Part shown: positions 19,687 through 28,995 of the stretch, piece by piece
Layout of the letters: every line of letters starts with the position of its first letter
Numbering within the stretch: the first letter of the stretch is position 1
NCBI GenBank assembly: GCA_016235165.1
Contig: JACRLX010000038.1
Coordinates: forward strand, 1-64,000
Source: Rhodocyclales bacterium
GTDB lineage: Bacteria > Pseudomonadota > Gammaproteobacteria > Burkholderiales > Rhodocyclaceae
Direction: 5' to 3'
DNA length: 64,000 nt
Position numbers and translations under genes: made by a program
The notes under the pieces: model-generated
Told to the model about the DNA's origin: nothing
Database searches by the model: none
The model's input: the letters and a program-made list of their open reading frames with translations, nothing else

Positions 19687-21048
19687 GTGCTCCTCGCCAC
19701 CGATCCGGCACGGGATGCCGACGACTGGTACGCCCGTGTTGCCGGTCAGGATCCTCCGCTCATGCCCTTCGAGGCCGAGTTGCCGGCGCGGCCGATGGCC
19801 AGCCTGGCGGCATTCGTCGCCAGGGTGCTGGCCGAGGAACGCGAACTCCTGCTGCTGGTTCCCGGCGACGAGTTCCTGCCGGAACTTTCTTCCGCGCTCG
19901 ACCTTGCGCTCCGCCCCCTCTGCCTGATTCTGCCTCAAGCCGAATTCGCCACCGGCCTTGCTCTGCGCGCCACACTGCTGTTGCTCAAAAGTCGGCTCTG
20001 GCGCGACGGCGATGACAGTCGCGGTGCGGCCTGGATGGCGCAGCGGCAGCGTCTCGAAACCAATGCCGAACTCTGGCAAACGGCGCAGGCCTGGCTGTCG
20101 TCGGCAGAATCCAGCCAATCCATTCCTCCCACCTTTGCCGGCCTGTTTCCGGTCTTGGCGATGCCCGTCGCCAGTTGGCAGACATTGCCCTTGCGCCGTA
20201 ACGCCATCCTCCTGCTCTACCGTTGCGATGCCCCGGCGGAACTCGACGGCGCGGGCTTGCGTATGTTGCGCATCGGCACCCTGCCCGCCGCGACTCCGGC
20301 GCAAGTGTCGGCCTGCGGTGACGAAACTACCCGACTGCTGCTGGAACGCAGCCGCCTGAGCCAGGACATCGCCGACCTCGAACTGGAGCTGGCCAGCGTG
20401 CAGGGCGAACTGGCGGATTTCATGCGCGACTACTATCGGCGGGTTGCGCCATTTATGGCTGAGCATGATCTCTTGCAGGCGGGTATTGCGGCAAGGCAAG
20501 CCGCCGCCGAACCGGGCAACTCGACGCTGGATGCCGAGGCCGAGCAGCAAAGACGCCAGGCCGAGGAATCGGCGGCCGATGCCGACCGCTTCAGCACGGC
20601 CTCGCCAGCCGACGCCCCGCCTTTCGATCCCGATCGCGAAACCCGCCAGGAGTTTCGTCGACTGGCGCAGCAAATCCATCCGGATCGCGCCCTCGACGAG
20701 GATGACCGCGCCTGGCGCACTCAACTGATGAGCGAAGCCAATCGGGCCTACCGCAGCGGCGACCACGCCGGCTTGCGCGAAATCGCCGCGCTGTGGGAGG
20801 AACAGGCCGGGGTACGGTCAGGTGTCGCCACGCCCGGCCGCTCGCAACTCGAGTCGCAGTTGTCACGCCTGCGGGCGCGACTGGCCCGCATCGAACGCGA
20901 ACTGCATCGCTTGTTCGGCTCGCAGCTCTACACCTTGTTCATCGCCGCGCGCCAGGCCCGGCGCCAGGGCCGCGATCTGCTGGCCGAGATGACGGAACAA
21001 CTCGCCGCGAAGATCGCCGAACTGCGGCGGGTCGCGAACCCCGATTAG
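19687..21048 (+). CDS. J-domain (DnaJ-like) protein downstream of cheA
   Basis: A frame of 453 residues from GTG 19687, one base after the cheA stop; ATG 19762 is a later alternative. The N-terminal 200 residues are not recognised. A coiled-coil segment rich in Leu/Glu (about 218-250) follows. A J-domain-like unit lies at about 315-380 with the HPD tripeptide at 331-333 in LAQQIHPDRAL, then NRAYRSGDHAGL. The C terminus is a second coil with many Arg residues. HPD is the DnaK-stimulating motif, so a DnaK co-chaperone role is plausible. The link to chemotaxis is positional only. Its stop overlaps that of the converging Sel1-repeat gene by four bases. Confidence 0.75.
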   Translation: MLLATDPARDADDWYARVAGQDPPLMPFEAELPARPMASLAAFVARVLAEERELLLLVPGDEFLPELSSALDLALRPLCLILPQAEFATGLALRATLLLLKSRLWRDGDDSRGAAWMAQRQRLETNAELWQTAQAWLSSAESSQSIPPTFAGLFPVLAMPVASWQTLPLRRNAILLLYRCDAPAELDGAGLRMLRIGTLPAATPAQVSACGDETTRLLLERSRLSQDIADLELELASVQGELADFMRDYYRRVAPFMAEHDLLQAGIAARQAAAEPGNSTLDAEAEQQRRQAEESAADADRFSTASPADAPPFDPDRETRQEFRRLAQQIHPDRALDEDDRAWRTQLMSEANRAYRSGDHAGLREIAALWEEQAGVRSGVATPGRSQLESQLSRLRARLARIERELHRLFGSQLYTLFIAARQARRQGRDLLAEMTEQLAAKIAELRRVANPD

Positions 21049-22919
21049 GAGATCGGGCGCTCGGTAAGCTGGTGCAGTGCGCCGATGCAACCGGAATGTC
21101 CGACCGCGGCGCCGGCGCGCAACCAGCGCAAGGCACGGCGCCAGCGACCTCCTGCCGCCGAGGCATGAAGGTAGTGCATGCCCAGTTCAAGGCAGGCGTC
21201 GCCGTCGCCCTGGTCGGCCGCCCGACGTAGCCAGCGCAATCCCGTGGCGAGGTCGCGTTCCGTGCCATGCCCATGCAGTAGGCAGAAGCCGCAGCTATAC
21301 ATGGCATGGGCATCCTGGTGCTGAATCGCGGCGCGCAGGTACCAGCGCCAGGCCTCCGCATGATTCCGCGGAACGCCGCGGCCGAAATACAGCAGGTCGC
21401 CGAGGATCAACTGGGCATCGACCATTCCGGCGGCGCGCCGATACCAGTCCAGGGCCGATACCGGATCCGGCGCGCTACCCGTGCCATGCCGCAGGCACTC
21501 GCCCAGCAGGAAGGCGGCGCGGGCATGGCCGTGTTCGGCGGCGTGCCGCAGGCTGGAAACCGCGCGGGCAAGCCTCTCGTCCTGCGCGTCCGTTGCCGAG
21601 TTCAGCAAGCCCAGGCCGCGCTCGAACCAGAACCGCTGCAACTCTCCCCGCGCTTGTGTCCAGCCTGCCTGCATGGCCAGCTCCAGTTCGGCGATGCCGC
21701 GCGCGATATCGGCCCGGCCACCGATCCCATGCAACAGGCAGCGCCCGAATTCGGCTCGTCCATGGGCATCGCCCGCCTGGGCGGCAAGCCCGTAGGCACG
21801 TCGTGCGGCGACCGCTTCGGCTGCGCCGGCATCTCCCTGCTCCAGGCATTCGCCAAGCCAGGTCCAGGCCTGGGCCTCGCCCTTTTCCGCCGCGGCCCGA
21901 TACCAGCGCAGGGCCGCGGCCTGGTCGGGCTCGATGCCATCGCCATCGCGATGGGCATGGCCGATCATCAGGTGGGCGCGAACATGACCCGCCCGCGCCG
22001 CCGTCCGCCAATGCCGCAGCGCGCCAGGCGCATCCCGTGCAAGCTTGCCGACGCCACGCGAAAGACATATTCCGAGCTCGAACTCGGCGTCACGGCTGCC
22101 CCCGGCGGCGGCGCGACGATACCAATCCACGGCGAGCGCGGGATCGCGTGCCAGGCCGTTGCCGAACATCGCGCATTGGCCAAGCAGGAACATTGCGCCG
22201 GGAATGCCGCGCTTTGCCGCTCGTTTCAGGTGCCCGAGCGCCTCGCGCGTCTGTCGGGCATCCGTGGCATTTACGTGCAGGCACAGTCCGAGGCAGTAGT
22301 CCGCAACCGTGCTTCCGGCGGCCGCGGCCCGTCGCCACAGGTCAATCGCCGCGTCGCGGTCCTCGGCCACACCACGGCCGTGGAAATGGCAGCGCGCCAG
22401 CAGTTCCATGGCATCGGCTTGCCCCGCGGCGACGGCGCGACGCAACAGCGGAACCGCCGCCGCCGGATCGCTGGTCATTCCGATTCCGAAGTACAGCATG
22501 CGACCCAAGGCATGACAGGCCAGGGGCGAGTCGCGCGCGGCGGCGATCGCCAACAGACGGGCCGCCTCGGCATCGTCCCTTGGCATGCCGATCCCCTGCC
22601 GCAACAGCCAGCCGAGAACGGCGATGCCTTCGGTGCAATCGGCTTCCGCGCTCTTCAAGGCCCAGTCGATGGCCTGACCCGGCTTCGCGGGCTTTCCGGT
22701 GGCATGACGCCAGGCCAGCTCGGCCTGGGCCTCCGGATTGCCACCGCGCGCCATGCGCGTCAGGTCGGCCAGCGGCAATCCGCTCCAGAATGTCTCGGCG
22801 CCAAGCAAAGCGATTCCCTGCGCGGCACCGCGAACGACCAGCGGTGTTTCAAGCTCGCCGCGGAATATACCGAGCAGGGCCGCCGGTGCCAGTGGTACCG
22901 GATCGCCTGCTGCACTCAT
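21045..22919 (-). CDS. Sel1-repeat protein
   Basis: From ATG 22919 (two in-frame GTG codons precede it) the product is 624 residues made almost wholly of Sel1-type alpha/alpha repeats, recognised by units such as LGRMLYFGIGM, AAVPLLRRAVAAGQADAM and DPVSALDWYRRAA. I count about a dozen units. There is no signal peptide. Such proteins are protein-protein interaction scaffolds; the partner is unknown. It is the last gene of a minus-strand run that includes a diguanylate cyclase 30 bases upstream. Long open frames on the opposite strand are composition artefacts. Confidence 0.85.
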   Translation of the reverse strand: MSAAGDPVPLAPAALLGIFRGELETPLVVRGAAQGIALLGAETFWSGLPLADLTRMARGGNPEAQAELAWRHATGKPAKPGQAIDWALKSAEADCTEGIAVLGWLLRQGIGMPRDDAEAARLLAIAAARDSPLACHALGRMLYFGIGMTSDPAAAVPLLRRAVAAGQADAMELLARCHFHGRGVAEDRDAAIDLWRRAAAAGSTVADYCLGLCLHVNATDARQTREALGHLKRAAKRGIPGAMFLLGQCAMFGNGLARDPALAVDWYRRAAAGGSRDAEFELGICLSRGVGKLARDAPGALRHWRTAARAGHVRAHLMIGHAHRDGDGIEPDQAAALRWYRAAAEKGEAQAWTWLGECLEQGDAGAAEAVAARRAYGLAAQAGDAHGRAEFGRCLLHGIGGRADIARGIAELELAMQAGWTQARGELQRFWFERGLGLLNSATDAQDERLARAVSSLRHAAEHGHARAAFLLGECLRHGTGSAPDPVSALDWYRRAAGMVDAQLILGDLLYFGRGVPRNHAEAWRWYLRAAIQHQDAHAMYSCGFCLLHGHGTERDLATGLRWLRRAADQGDGDACLELGMHYLHASAAGGRWRRALRWLRAGAAVGHSGCIGALHQLTERPIS

Positions 22920-22949
22920 GGCCACCACCGGGGATATCGCGGCTTCCGC

Positions 22950-24746
22950 TCAAGCGGGGATGACCCGGTTCTTGCCGGCGCGCTTGGCCCGGTACATGGC
23001 GCCGTCGGCCCGTTTCAGGGCCTCGTAGGGGTCTTCGGCATCGCGGATCTCGGCGACGCCGCAGCTGAAGGTAATCAGCACCTTTTCGTTGTTGTTGAGG
23101 AAGAACTCGCGCGTCAACTCACGCTGCACGCGGGTCATGGTCGCCACGGCATCTTCCATCGCGGTGTTCGGCAGCAGCACCACGAACTCCTCGCCGCCAT
23201 AGCGCGCCAGCATGTCCTGTGGCCGTACCGTCGCCTGCACGATCTTCGACAGGTGGACCAGTGCTGCATCGCCCGCCAGCTTGCCATGTTCTTCGTTGAG
23301 CCTCTTGAAGTTGTCGATATCGAGCAGGGCCATGCTCAGCGTGCCTTTCTGTCGTCGCAGACGGGCAATTTCCTTCTCCAGCGCTTCGTCCAGGCCCTTG
23401 CGGTTGAGCGCGCCGGTCAGCATGTCGTGGCGAACCAGCTCGCTGGCGTTCGACAGCTCGGTCTGCAAGCGGGCCACGACCTCCTCGGCCTCGGTGACGC
23501 GTATCCGCATGCTGCCCAGCTCGTCCCGCGAGCGCGCGGCATTGACCTGCACCATGCGCGTTTCCCGCATCACCTCGTCGAGGACTTCGGTCAGTTCGGC
23601 GATGTCGCCGGCCTTGCTGATCTTGTCCGCATAGCCTTCGATCTTGTTGTGGTAATCGCTGGTGGTTTCCGAGAAATCTGCCAGGCGATCGACAAAGGTG
23701 GCCAACATCAGCTTGAGCCTGTCGTTGGCCTCGTTGAGGCTCTTCTTCAGCGCGCTTTGCTTGACGATCACATCCTTCATGCGCCGCTCGACGTCGTCCA
23801 GGCGACGCAGGCTGAGCGGTTGCTGGATCAGGTCGCGGACGACCTTGATCTGCCCGGTGAGCCATTTGTCCTCGACCACCAGTTCGCCGATGTTGTCGAT
23901 GATCAGTTGCACCAGATGCAGCAGGGCGCCACCGAGTTCGGACTGGTCCTCGGCGACAAACAAGGCGCGATAGCAAAGCTTCTTCAGGCGCTCGGAAAGG
24001 CCGACCAGGGCATCGCCATTGCGGGCCTCGCGCACGGCGGAGGCGATCGCGGTGGCCTCGGCGGCCAGATCCGGCGTGTCGCGCAGGACGATGGACAGGG
24101 TGTTGTCCACCAGTTGCGCGATGATGTCGCGCAGATCGAGTATCCCTCCCTGCCATGGCGCCGCGACGCCGGGCATGGCGCCCCCCGATGCCGCGGAGGC
24201 GGCGGTCGCCGGAGCCGCCTGCGGTGGCAGCGGCAAAGGTTCGGAACTGGCCAGCACGCCGCGTTCCACGGGTGCCTGCTGGCTCCAGGAGCGAATCAAG
24301 GCCTGCAAGCGCGTCACCAGTACATCGGTCGTGCCCGAGCCGGAGATCACCTGATCGATGGCATCCTTTTTCTTTGCCGGCGTCAGTCCGGCATGGTGCA
24401 TGTCGAGCTGGATCAGCAGATCGCGGATGACATTGCCCCACGGCGGCGGCTCGCCACTGCGGGCAATAAACTCGTTCAAGGCCGTGCCGACATTCTCCCA
24501 ACTGCCCTTGTTCACGGCCGCCTCGAACTGGCGCACGAACTTGAGCTGATCCGCGCTGACGCGTGGCAGCGCATTCAGCAGGCTCTTGAATTCCCGATCA
24601 GGAAACGCCACCTGGGGTGTCAATCCGGCGATTTCGCAATACAGGGTGCGATAGTTGTCGGGGGTCGGCGGGATCTTGCGCGTGGCGAGCAGGCGCAAGG
24701 TGTCGCGCGCGATTTCGATCTCGGATGCTTGCTTGGACTCGGCCAT
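22950..24746 (-). CDS. Diguanylate cyclase (GGDEF domain)
   Basis: A 598-residue cytoplasmic protein. The first 400 residues are helical and contain a long coiled-coil-like region with no named sensor domain recognised. The C-terminal 170 residues are a GGDEF domain with active-site GGEEF in ARYGGEEFVVLLP and an inhibitory I-site RPQD exactly five residues upstream. It should make cyclic di-GMP with product inhibition. With two HD-GYP proteins in the same 22 kb, it completes a local c-di-GMP switch next to the chemotaxis genes. No membrane helix or signal peptide was seen. Confidence 0.92.
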   Translation of the reverse strand: MAESKQASEIEIARDTLRLLATRKIPPTPDNYRTLYCEIAGLTPQVAFPDREFKSLLNALPRVSADQLKFVRQFEAAVNKGSWENVGTALNEFIARSGEPPPWGNVIRDLLIQLDMHHAGLTPAKKKDAIDQVISGSGTTDVLVTRLQALIRSWSQQAPVERGVLASSEPLPLPPQAAPATAASAASGGAMPGVAAPWQGGILDLRDIIAQLVDNTLSIVLRDTPDLAAEATAIASAVREARNGDALVGLSERLKKLCYRALFVAEDQSELGGALLHLVQLIIDNIGELVVEDKWLTGQIKVVRDLIQQPLSLRRLDDVERRMKDVIVKQSALKKSLNEANDRLKLMLATFVDRLADFSETTSDYHNKIEGYADKISKAGDIAELTEVLDEVMRETRMVQVNAARSRDELGSMRIRVTEAEEVVARLQTELSNASELVRHDMLTGALNRKGLDEALEKEIARLRRQKGTLSMALLDIDNFKRLNEEHGKLAGDAALVHLSKIVQATVRPQDMLARYGGEEFVVLLPNTAMEDAVATMTRVQRELTREFFLNNNEKVLITFSCGVAEIRDAEDPYEALKRADGAMYRAKRAGKNRVIPA

Positions 24747-24829
24747 GATTCACCCTATGACAAGGCTGTATTTCCGTTTAAGACGCAAGACGCATGCCGC
24801 TTCCCCACCGGCCAGCGATCGACGTGGCG

Positions 24830-25648
24830 TCATGTTGCGGCGATTGTAGACCGCGCACCGGCTGGCCGATATACGTAGAAATACGTCAGCGCCCTGTCGT
24901 TAACCGCAATTCGGGCATCCTCGCTCACACCCGGTACCGGGAAACTGTTGCTGACCAGTGTTGCTCCCGGCCGCATTTCCCGACAGGACTTGAGCCACAA
25001 CCTGGACATCGGAGCCGGCGAAAGAAAGGCATAAATCAGGTCATAATCGGACAGCGGCAGGTTCCAGAAATCGCGGCGAAGGATTTCCAGGTTGGCCAGC
25101 GAGGCTCCCGCCAGTCGCGCCCAAAGCCAGGGCAGCGGAGCGTACTCGACACCGATGAAGCGACAGTCCGGGCGTTCGCGGGCCAGATGCCGCAGCAAGC
25201 GTCCATCGCCGCAACCGAGGTCGAGCACCCGGCATGGCCGGTCCGGCAACATTCGCAACAGGCGCTCCGCGCTTTGCCGGCTGCTCAGGTAGAGCGGAAC
25301 CCGATTGCGATCGTTACGCCAGAACACCAGCACCAGCAGCAGCAGACCGAGCGGCCAGAGCCAGCCCGGCAACTCCAGCTTGCGCACGATCACCGCCAGC
25401 GGCATGAAGCCGAGATGGATGGCGAGCCACCACGGTGCCGCGCGCATCCAGCGGGCGAGCAGCGCCGCGACAACGCCCTGCAACAGCGCGACCAGCAATG
25501 GCTGCGCCAGCAGAGCAGGGAGGAAAACGAGAACCGGAACGCCGACGGCGACGAGGCTGATGCACTGCGCCGCCAGCGCCGGCAGCAAGGGGTGGCGCGG
25601 TTCCCGGTTCAGGGTGCCCAAAGCCGTTCGATGTTGCCGAGCCCCCAT
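24830..25648 (-). CDS. Membrane-anchored class I SAM-dependent methyltransferase
   Basis: The frame is open much further upstream, but ATG 25648 with GGGAAG before it is the best start and gives 272 residues, overlapping the end of the HD-GYP gene by 40 bases. Residues about 20-110 form three or four hydrophobic segments. The C-terminal 150 residues hold a Rossmann methyltransferase with motif I VLDLGCGDGRLL and an acidic residue at the end of beta 2 (FIGVEYAP). The substrate is unknown. The decamer CTACGTATAT near the 3' end matches the start of the 66-bp block but the rest does not. The 83 bases after it hold no gene. Confidence 0.8.
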   Translation of the reverse strand: MGARQHRTALGTLNREPRHPLLPALAAQCISLVAVGVPVLVFLPALLAQPLLVALLQGVVAALLARWMRAAPWWLAIHLGFMPLAVIVRKLELPGWLWPLGLLLLVLVFWRNDRNRVPLYLSSRQSAERLLRMLPDRPCRVLDLGCGDGRLLRHLARERPDCRFIGVEYAPLPWLWARLAGASLANLEILRRDFWNLPLSDYDLIYAFLSPAPMSRLWLKSCREMRPGATLVSNSFPVPGVSEDARIAVNDRALTYFYVYRPAGARSTIAAT

Positions 25649-26838
25649 TTGGCGGCATCTTCCCGACTGACAATGCGGTCGCGCGCTCCAGCCTGCGAAA
25701 GGTCGATCAATTCCGGCGGGATATGGGCCTGCGAACGGGTCGAGAAAAATATCTTTACCGTCGGAGTCAGCAGCGAATGGCCGGATTGCTCGATCACCAC
25801 GCCAAGGCGCCCGGATTCCAGCTTGACCAGCGAGCCTATCGGATAAATGCCGATGCATTTGACGAAAGCCTGGAAGATGCGTTCATCGAAATGTCCCTTG
25901 CACCAGTCGGCCATGCGTCGCAGCGATTCCGCCGGGTCCCAGCCGGCCTTGTAAGGCCGGTTCGAGGTGACGGCGTCATAGACGTCGCAAACCGCGCCCA
26001 TTTTGGCGTAGAGGCTGATGTCACCCCCCTTGAGCCTGTGCGGATAGCCGCTGCCGTCGATCTTCTCGTGATGATGCAGCACCACATCGAGCGGTATTTC
26101 ACCAACCGCGGCTCCTTCAACCAGCAAGCGATGGCCTTCGGCCGGGTGCCCCTTCATGACGGCAAATTCTTCGTCGCTGAGTTTGCCCGGCTTGTTGAGG
26201 ATCTCGTTCGGCACCATGGCCTTGCCCAGGTCATGCAACAGGCCGGCGAGCCCGAGTTCGCGGGTGACGGGCTCATCCAGGCCCAATTGACGCGCCAGGG
26301 CGACCATCAGGGCGCAAACCGCGACCGAATGCATGTAGGTGTAATCGTCCGCCGACTTGAGGCGTGCCAGGCTGATCAAGGCCCCCGGATTGCGTTGTAC
26401 CGAGTTCGATATCTCATCGACCAGCGAACCGGCCAGATCGGGAGACACGGCGCGTCCCATGCGCACTTCCTGGAACATCGACACCACAGCCTGCTTGCTC
26501 TTGTCGCAGATCTTCTTGGCGCGGGCAATTTCCTCGACCATGGCGACCCGTGACGGTGCCACTTCGGATTCGGCCGCCTTGATCAGCGTGCGCTCGGTTT
26601 CGGCAATGACCTCGGCTTCATCCCTGGCTTCGGCAAGGGTTTCCTGGCGCGTGATGTCGCCGCCCCTGGCGGTGTCGATCCAGACCTCCGCCACCGCGCT
26701 TTCCCGCAGGCGGCGAATGTCTTCGGCATCGTCAAGCAAAAACCTGGTGCGCCAGAAAGGATGGTCCATCCAGGAGCCACACAGTTCGTGGATATACATC
26801 CCCAGGCGCAGGTGTTGAACTCCGACTTTTTTCAGCAT
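25609..26838 (-). CDS. HD-GYP phosphodiesterase with DUF3391 N terminus
   Basis: A 409-residue protein. The first 130 residues match the DUF3391-type domain found before many HD-GYP domains (LRLGMYIHELCGSWMDHPFW). The HD-GYP domain at about 160-350 has HSVAVCALM, the metal pair in LLHDLGKAMVP, and the signature GSGYP. Expected activity is cyclic di-GMP hydrolysis. It is the second HD-GYP protein in the window; unlike the one at 4207 it has no receiver domain. Its 3' end overlaps the methyltransferase start, suggesting translational coupling. Confidence 0.92.
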   Translation of the reverse strand: MLKKVGVQHLRLGMYIHELCGSWMDHPFWRTRFLLDDAEDIRRLRESAVAEVWIDTARGGDITRQETLAEARDEAEVIAETERTLIKAAESEVAPSRVAMVEEIARAKKICDKSKQAVVSMFQEVRMGRAVSPDLAGSLVDEISNSVQRNPGALISLARLKSADDYTYMHSVAVCALMVALARQLGLDEPVTRELGLAGLLHDLGKAMVPNEILNKPGKLSDEEFAVMKGHPAEGHRLLVEGAAVGEIPLDVVLHHHEKIDGSGYPHRLKGGDISLYAKMGAVCDVYDAVTSNRPYKAGWDPAESLRRMADWCKGHFDERIFQAFVKCIGIYPIGSLVKLESGRLGVVIEQSGHSLLTPTVKIFFSTRSQAHIPPELIDLSQAGARDRIVSREDAAKWGLGNIERLWAP

Positions 26839-26869
26839 GGGTGTTCGTGATTCCCGTCATGCGCGACAC

Positions 26870-27316
26870 TCAGCGCTTGACTGGCTTTTCCGCGACAAAT
26901 TCCAGAGTGTTGTTACGGACTTCGAAGCGCCCGACTGCTTCGCCGGGAAGGGGTGGCGGCGTGCGATAGACCTGGAATTCACAGTTCTGGAGCTCGGTGA
27001 CAAACCAGCGCGGTCCGGCATTCAGGATAAAGACCCCCTGCTCCGGTCGATACACCTTGAGCAGGAAAGCGCGTTCCGACATGCCCTCCAGGGCGTGTCG
27101 CTTCTGGCAGCGAGGTGTGGCGGCGGAAACCAGCGTCGATTTCCATGGCCCCAGCAGGTAACTTTGCTCGCGCACGACGGAGAGCGATTGTCCGCCACCG
27201 TTGTCGAGATAGGCAGACTGGTTGTCGCCGCAGCCGCCAAGCAGCAGGCTCAGGCAGCAAAACAACAAACGCCCCGAGGCAATCTGCGTCAGTGCGGTAT
27301 TGGCAAACCGGATCAT
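26870..27316 (-). CDS. Small lipoprotein of unknown function
   Basis: From ATG 27316 the product is 148 residues with a signal peptide ending in the lipobox LLLGGC, so the mature chain would start at Cys and be lipid-anchored. The mature part has no family I recognise; it contains several cysteines and a C-terminal beta-rich stretch (GRFEVRNNTLEFVAEK). The frame is open further upstream, but without a signal peptide. It sits between the carbonic anhydrase and HD-GYP genes on the same strand. The 101 bases separating it from the carbonic anhydrase gene contain no other feature. Confidence 0.8.
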   Translation of the reverse strand: MIRFANTALTQIASGRLLFCCLSLLLGGCGDNQSAYLDNGGGQSLSVVREQSYLLGPWKSTLVSAATPRCQKRHALEGMSERAFLLKVYRPEQGVFILNAGPRWFVTELQNCEFQVYRTPPPLPGEAVGRFEVRNNTLEFVAEKPVKR

Positions 27317-27417
27317 GGGTTGGGCGGGTGGAAAGCGGATAGGGCTGGCGACACGATGCGTGGCATGGGGGTAAATCTTACTGCAATCGCCCGCGAAATC
27401 GCTGGCGGCAGCCGTGG

Positions 27418-28947
27418 CTACCGGGTTTCCTTGATCAGGCGACCGTTGAGTGCCTGAACCGGCCTTGAGTTGTTGCGGAACACGCGCGAGAAAATCGCAA
27501 CCTGCTCGCTCCCGACCTGGAGTGGCTGCTTCATCACCATCCACAGGACGCCTTCGGTACAGGGCGGCGTGGTCAAGGATCCCATGTAGGTCCAGTAGGC
27601 GCGGTTCTCCGGCAAAAGCTTGCCCGGGTCGATGGCTTCCTCGGGCGCCATTTCAATATCCTGTTCCAGCGGGAGGTTGTTGAGCAGGGTCTGGATCAGC
27701 GGATGTTCCGTTCCCTTTTCCAGCAATACTCCCAGCACGGCAAGTTGCCCTTCGTCGTTGCGATGGACCAGATGAACCGACATGTCATAGCCGCGGCCAT
27801 TCACGCGTTCTTCTGAGGGTCGATGGAAATGGAACTGCTGCAGGGCGTAACGCTTGCCCATCACCGTCAGGCTGGAGCCGTCGCCGAGATTGACCTGAAC
27901 CGTGTGCCCATTGTCGACGATGCGGAATTGCATCGGTTTGTAGTCGAATCGAATTGCTTCAAGATTGACGCGGATGCCGTCGCGGATATCGATCGGGGAT
28001 TGGCGTTTGCCGCTGGCGCAGGCCGCGTAGTCCGGCCGCAACCTGGCCCAGTGGGCCGGACCGGCTTCGCCTTCGTAGGACCAGTGCTGGTGCATGTGCT
28101 GTGCCGGATTGACGGCTTCCGCGACCGCGGTCGTCACCGGCTTCTTGCGGCTCGCCCGAGGCGGACCGGAATTGGCGTAATGCAGTTCGCGGATGCGTTT
28201 TTCGCTGAGCGCTTCCGGCTCGCGCGCCTCGGTTTTGGCAAGGGGCGCCGGCTTGGACGCGGGCGCGGGCGCCGGCTTGGTAGCGCCCGCCTTTCCCGTC
28301 GCGGCCTGGCCGGCTCGCGCCGCCGCCTCCTGTGCCGCGGCGGCCTGGGCCAGCGCAGCCTTGTCGATGACAGGCAATTGGATCAGCTTCGGCTTGTCGG
28401 CGGGGGCGGTGTCAGCAACGGCGAATACCTTTGCCGCTTCGCCCTCATCGCCCCGGCGCAAGTCGGCATGCATGGGCGTGGCGCGCGCCGCGGTCATGGC
28501 CTTGCCGGATTCGCTTGCCGGCGCCACGAGATTGTCGACCGAAACCGCGTCCGCGGGGCGCGCCTGGCAGGCGAGCTTCATCAGTCGTTCATCGAGGCTG
28601 CCGGGCTGCACCGGATTGGCGCGACGACGCGCGACCTCTTCCTCGCGAACCAATCCGCCGGATTGGTAATAGGCACGGCGCAGCGTGGTGAAACGCCTCT
28701 GCTCGCAGTCGTAAAGGTTTTCGGCGCGGATCGAGTCATAGTTGCCGGCGGCACCCCTGGCCTCCCGTTCCAGCCGTATCCGACTCCAGGCACGCACGCC
28801 GACGGAATCCTGGCGGATACCGTCGCGATCGATTTCGACGACATCGGCCCCGGCATGCACCACCGTCCAGTTCGCGTCGGCTAACCGGGGTAGCGGAGTC
28901 AGTGCCGTCAGAACGACGAGCGCGGCGGCGATGCGGGTCGAATTCAT
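27418..28947 (-). CDS. Periplasmic alpha-carbonic anhydrase with N-terminal surface-adhesin-like domain
   Basis: ATG 28947 starts a signal peptide (residues 1-25) and a 509-residue protein. Residues about 27-135 resemble the short surface-adhesin-E-like domain (WTVVHAGADVVEIDRDGIRQD). A low-complexity Ala/Pro/Lys linker follows (about 190-290). Residues about 295-505 form an alpha-class carbonic anhydrase: HWSYEGEAGPAHWARL, QSPIDI, zinc ligands in QQFHFHRPSEE and HLVHR, and LTTPPCTEGVLW near the end. It would interconvert CO2 and bicarbonate in the periplasm. The fusion and its place between c-di-GMP and flagellar genes are unusual; no motility role is known to me. Confidence 0.88.
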   Translation of the reverse strand: MNSTRIAAALVVLTALTPLPRLADANWTVVHAGADVVEIDRDGIRQDSVGVRAWSRIRLEREARGAAGNYDSIRAENLYDCEQRRFTTLRRAYYQSGGLVREEEVARRRANPVQPGSLDERLMKLACQARPADAVSVDNLVAPASESGKAMTAARATPMHADLRRGDEGEAAKVFAVADTAPADKPKLIQLPVIDKAALAQAAAAQEAAARAGQAATGKAGATKPAPAPASKPAPLAKTEAREPEALSEKRIRELHYANSGPPRASRKKPVTTAVAEAVNPAQHMHQHWSYEGEAGPAHWARLRPDYAACASGKRQSPIDIRDGIRVNLEAIRFDYKPMQFRIVDNGHTVQVNLGDGSSLTVMGKRYALQQFHFHRPSEERVNGRGYDMSVHLVHRNDEGQLAVLGVLLEKGTEHPLIQTLLNNLPLEQDIEMAPEEAIDPGKLLPENRAYWTYMGSLTTPPCTEGVLWMVMKQPLQVGSEQVAIFSRVFRNNSRPVQALNGRLIKETR

Positions 28948-28995
28948 TGGAATTTGGGCGTGGTTCGAAGCATTAACGACGCGCCGGGGGCCGGC

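Noticed and set aside
21306-24878. 1190-codon plus-strand open frame opposite the Sel1 and GGDEF genes
   Set aside because: It spans two clear minus-strand genes and their gap; composition effect.
24873-24886. ATATACGTAG in the methyltransferase gene, same start as 66-bp block C
   Set aside because: Similarity ends after ten bases; it is within coding sequence.
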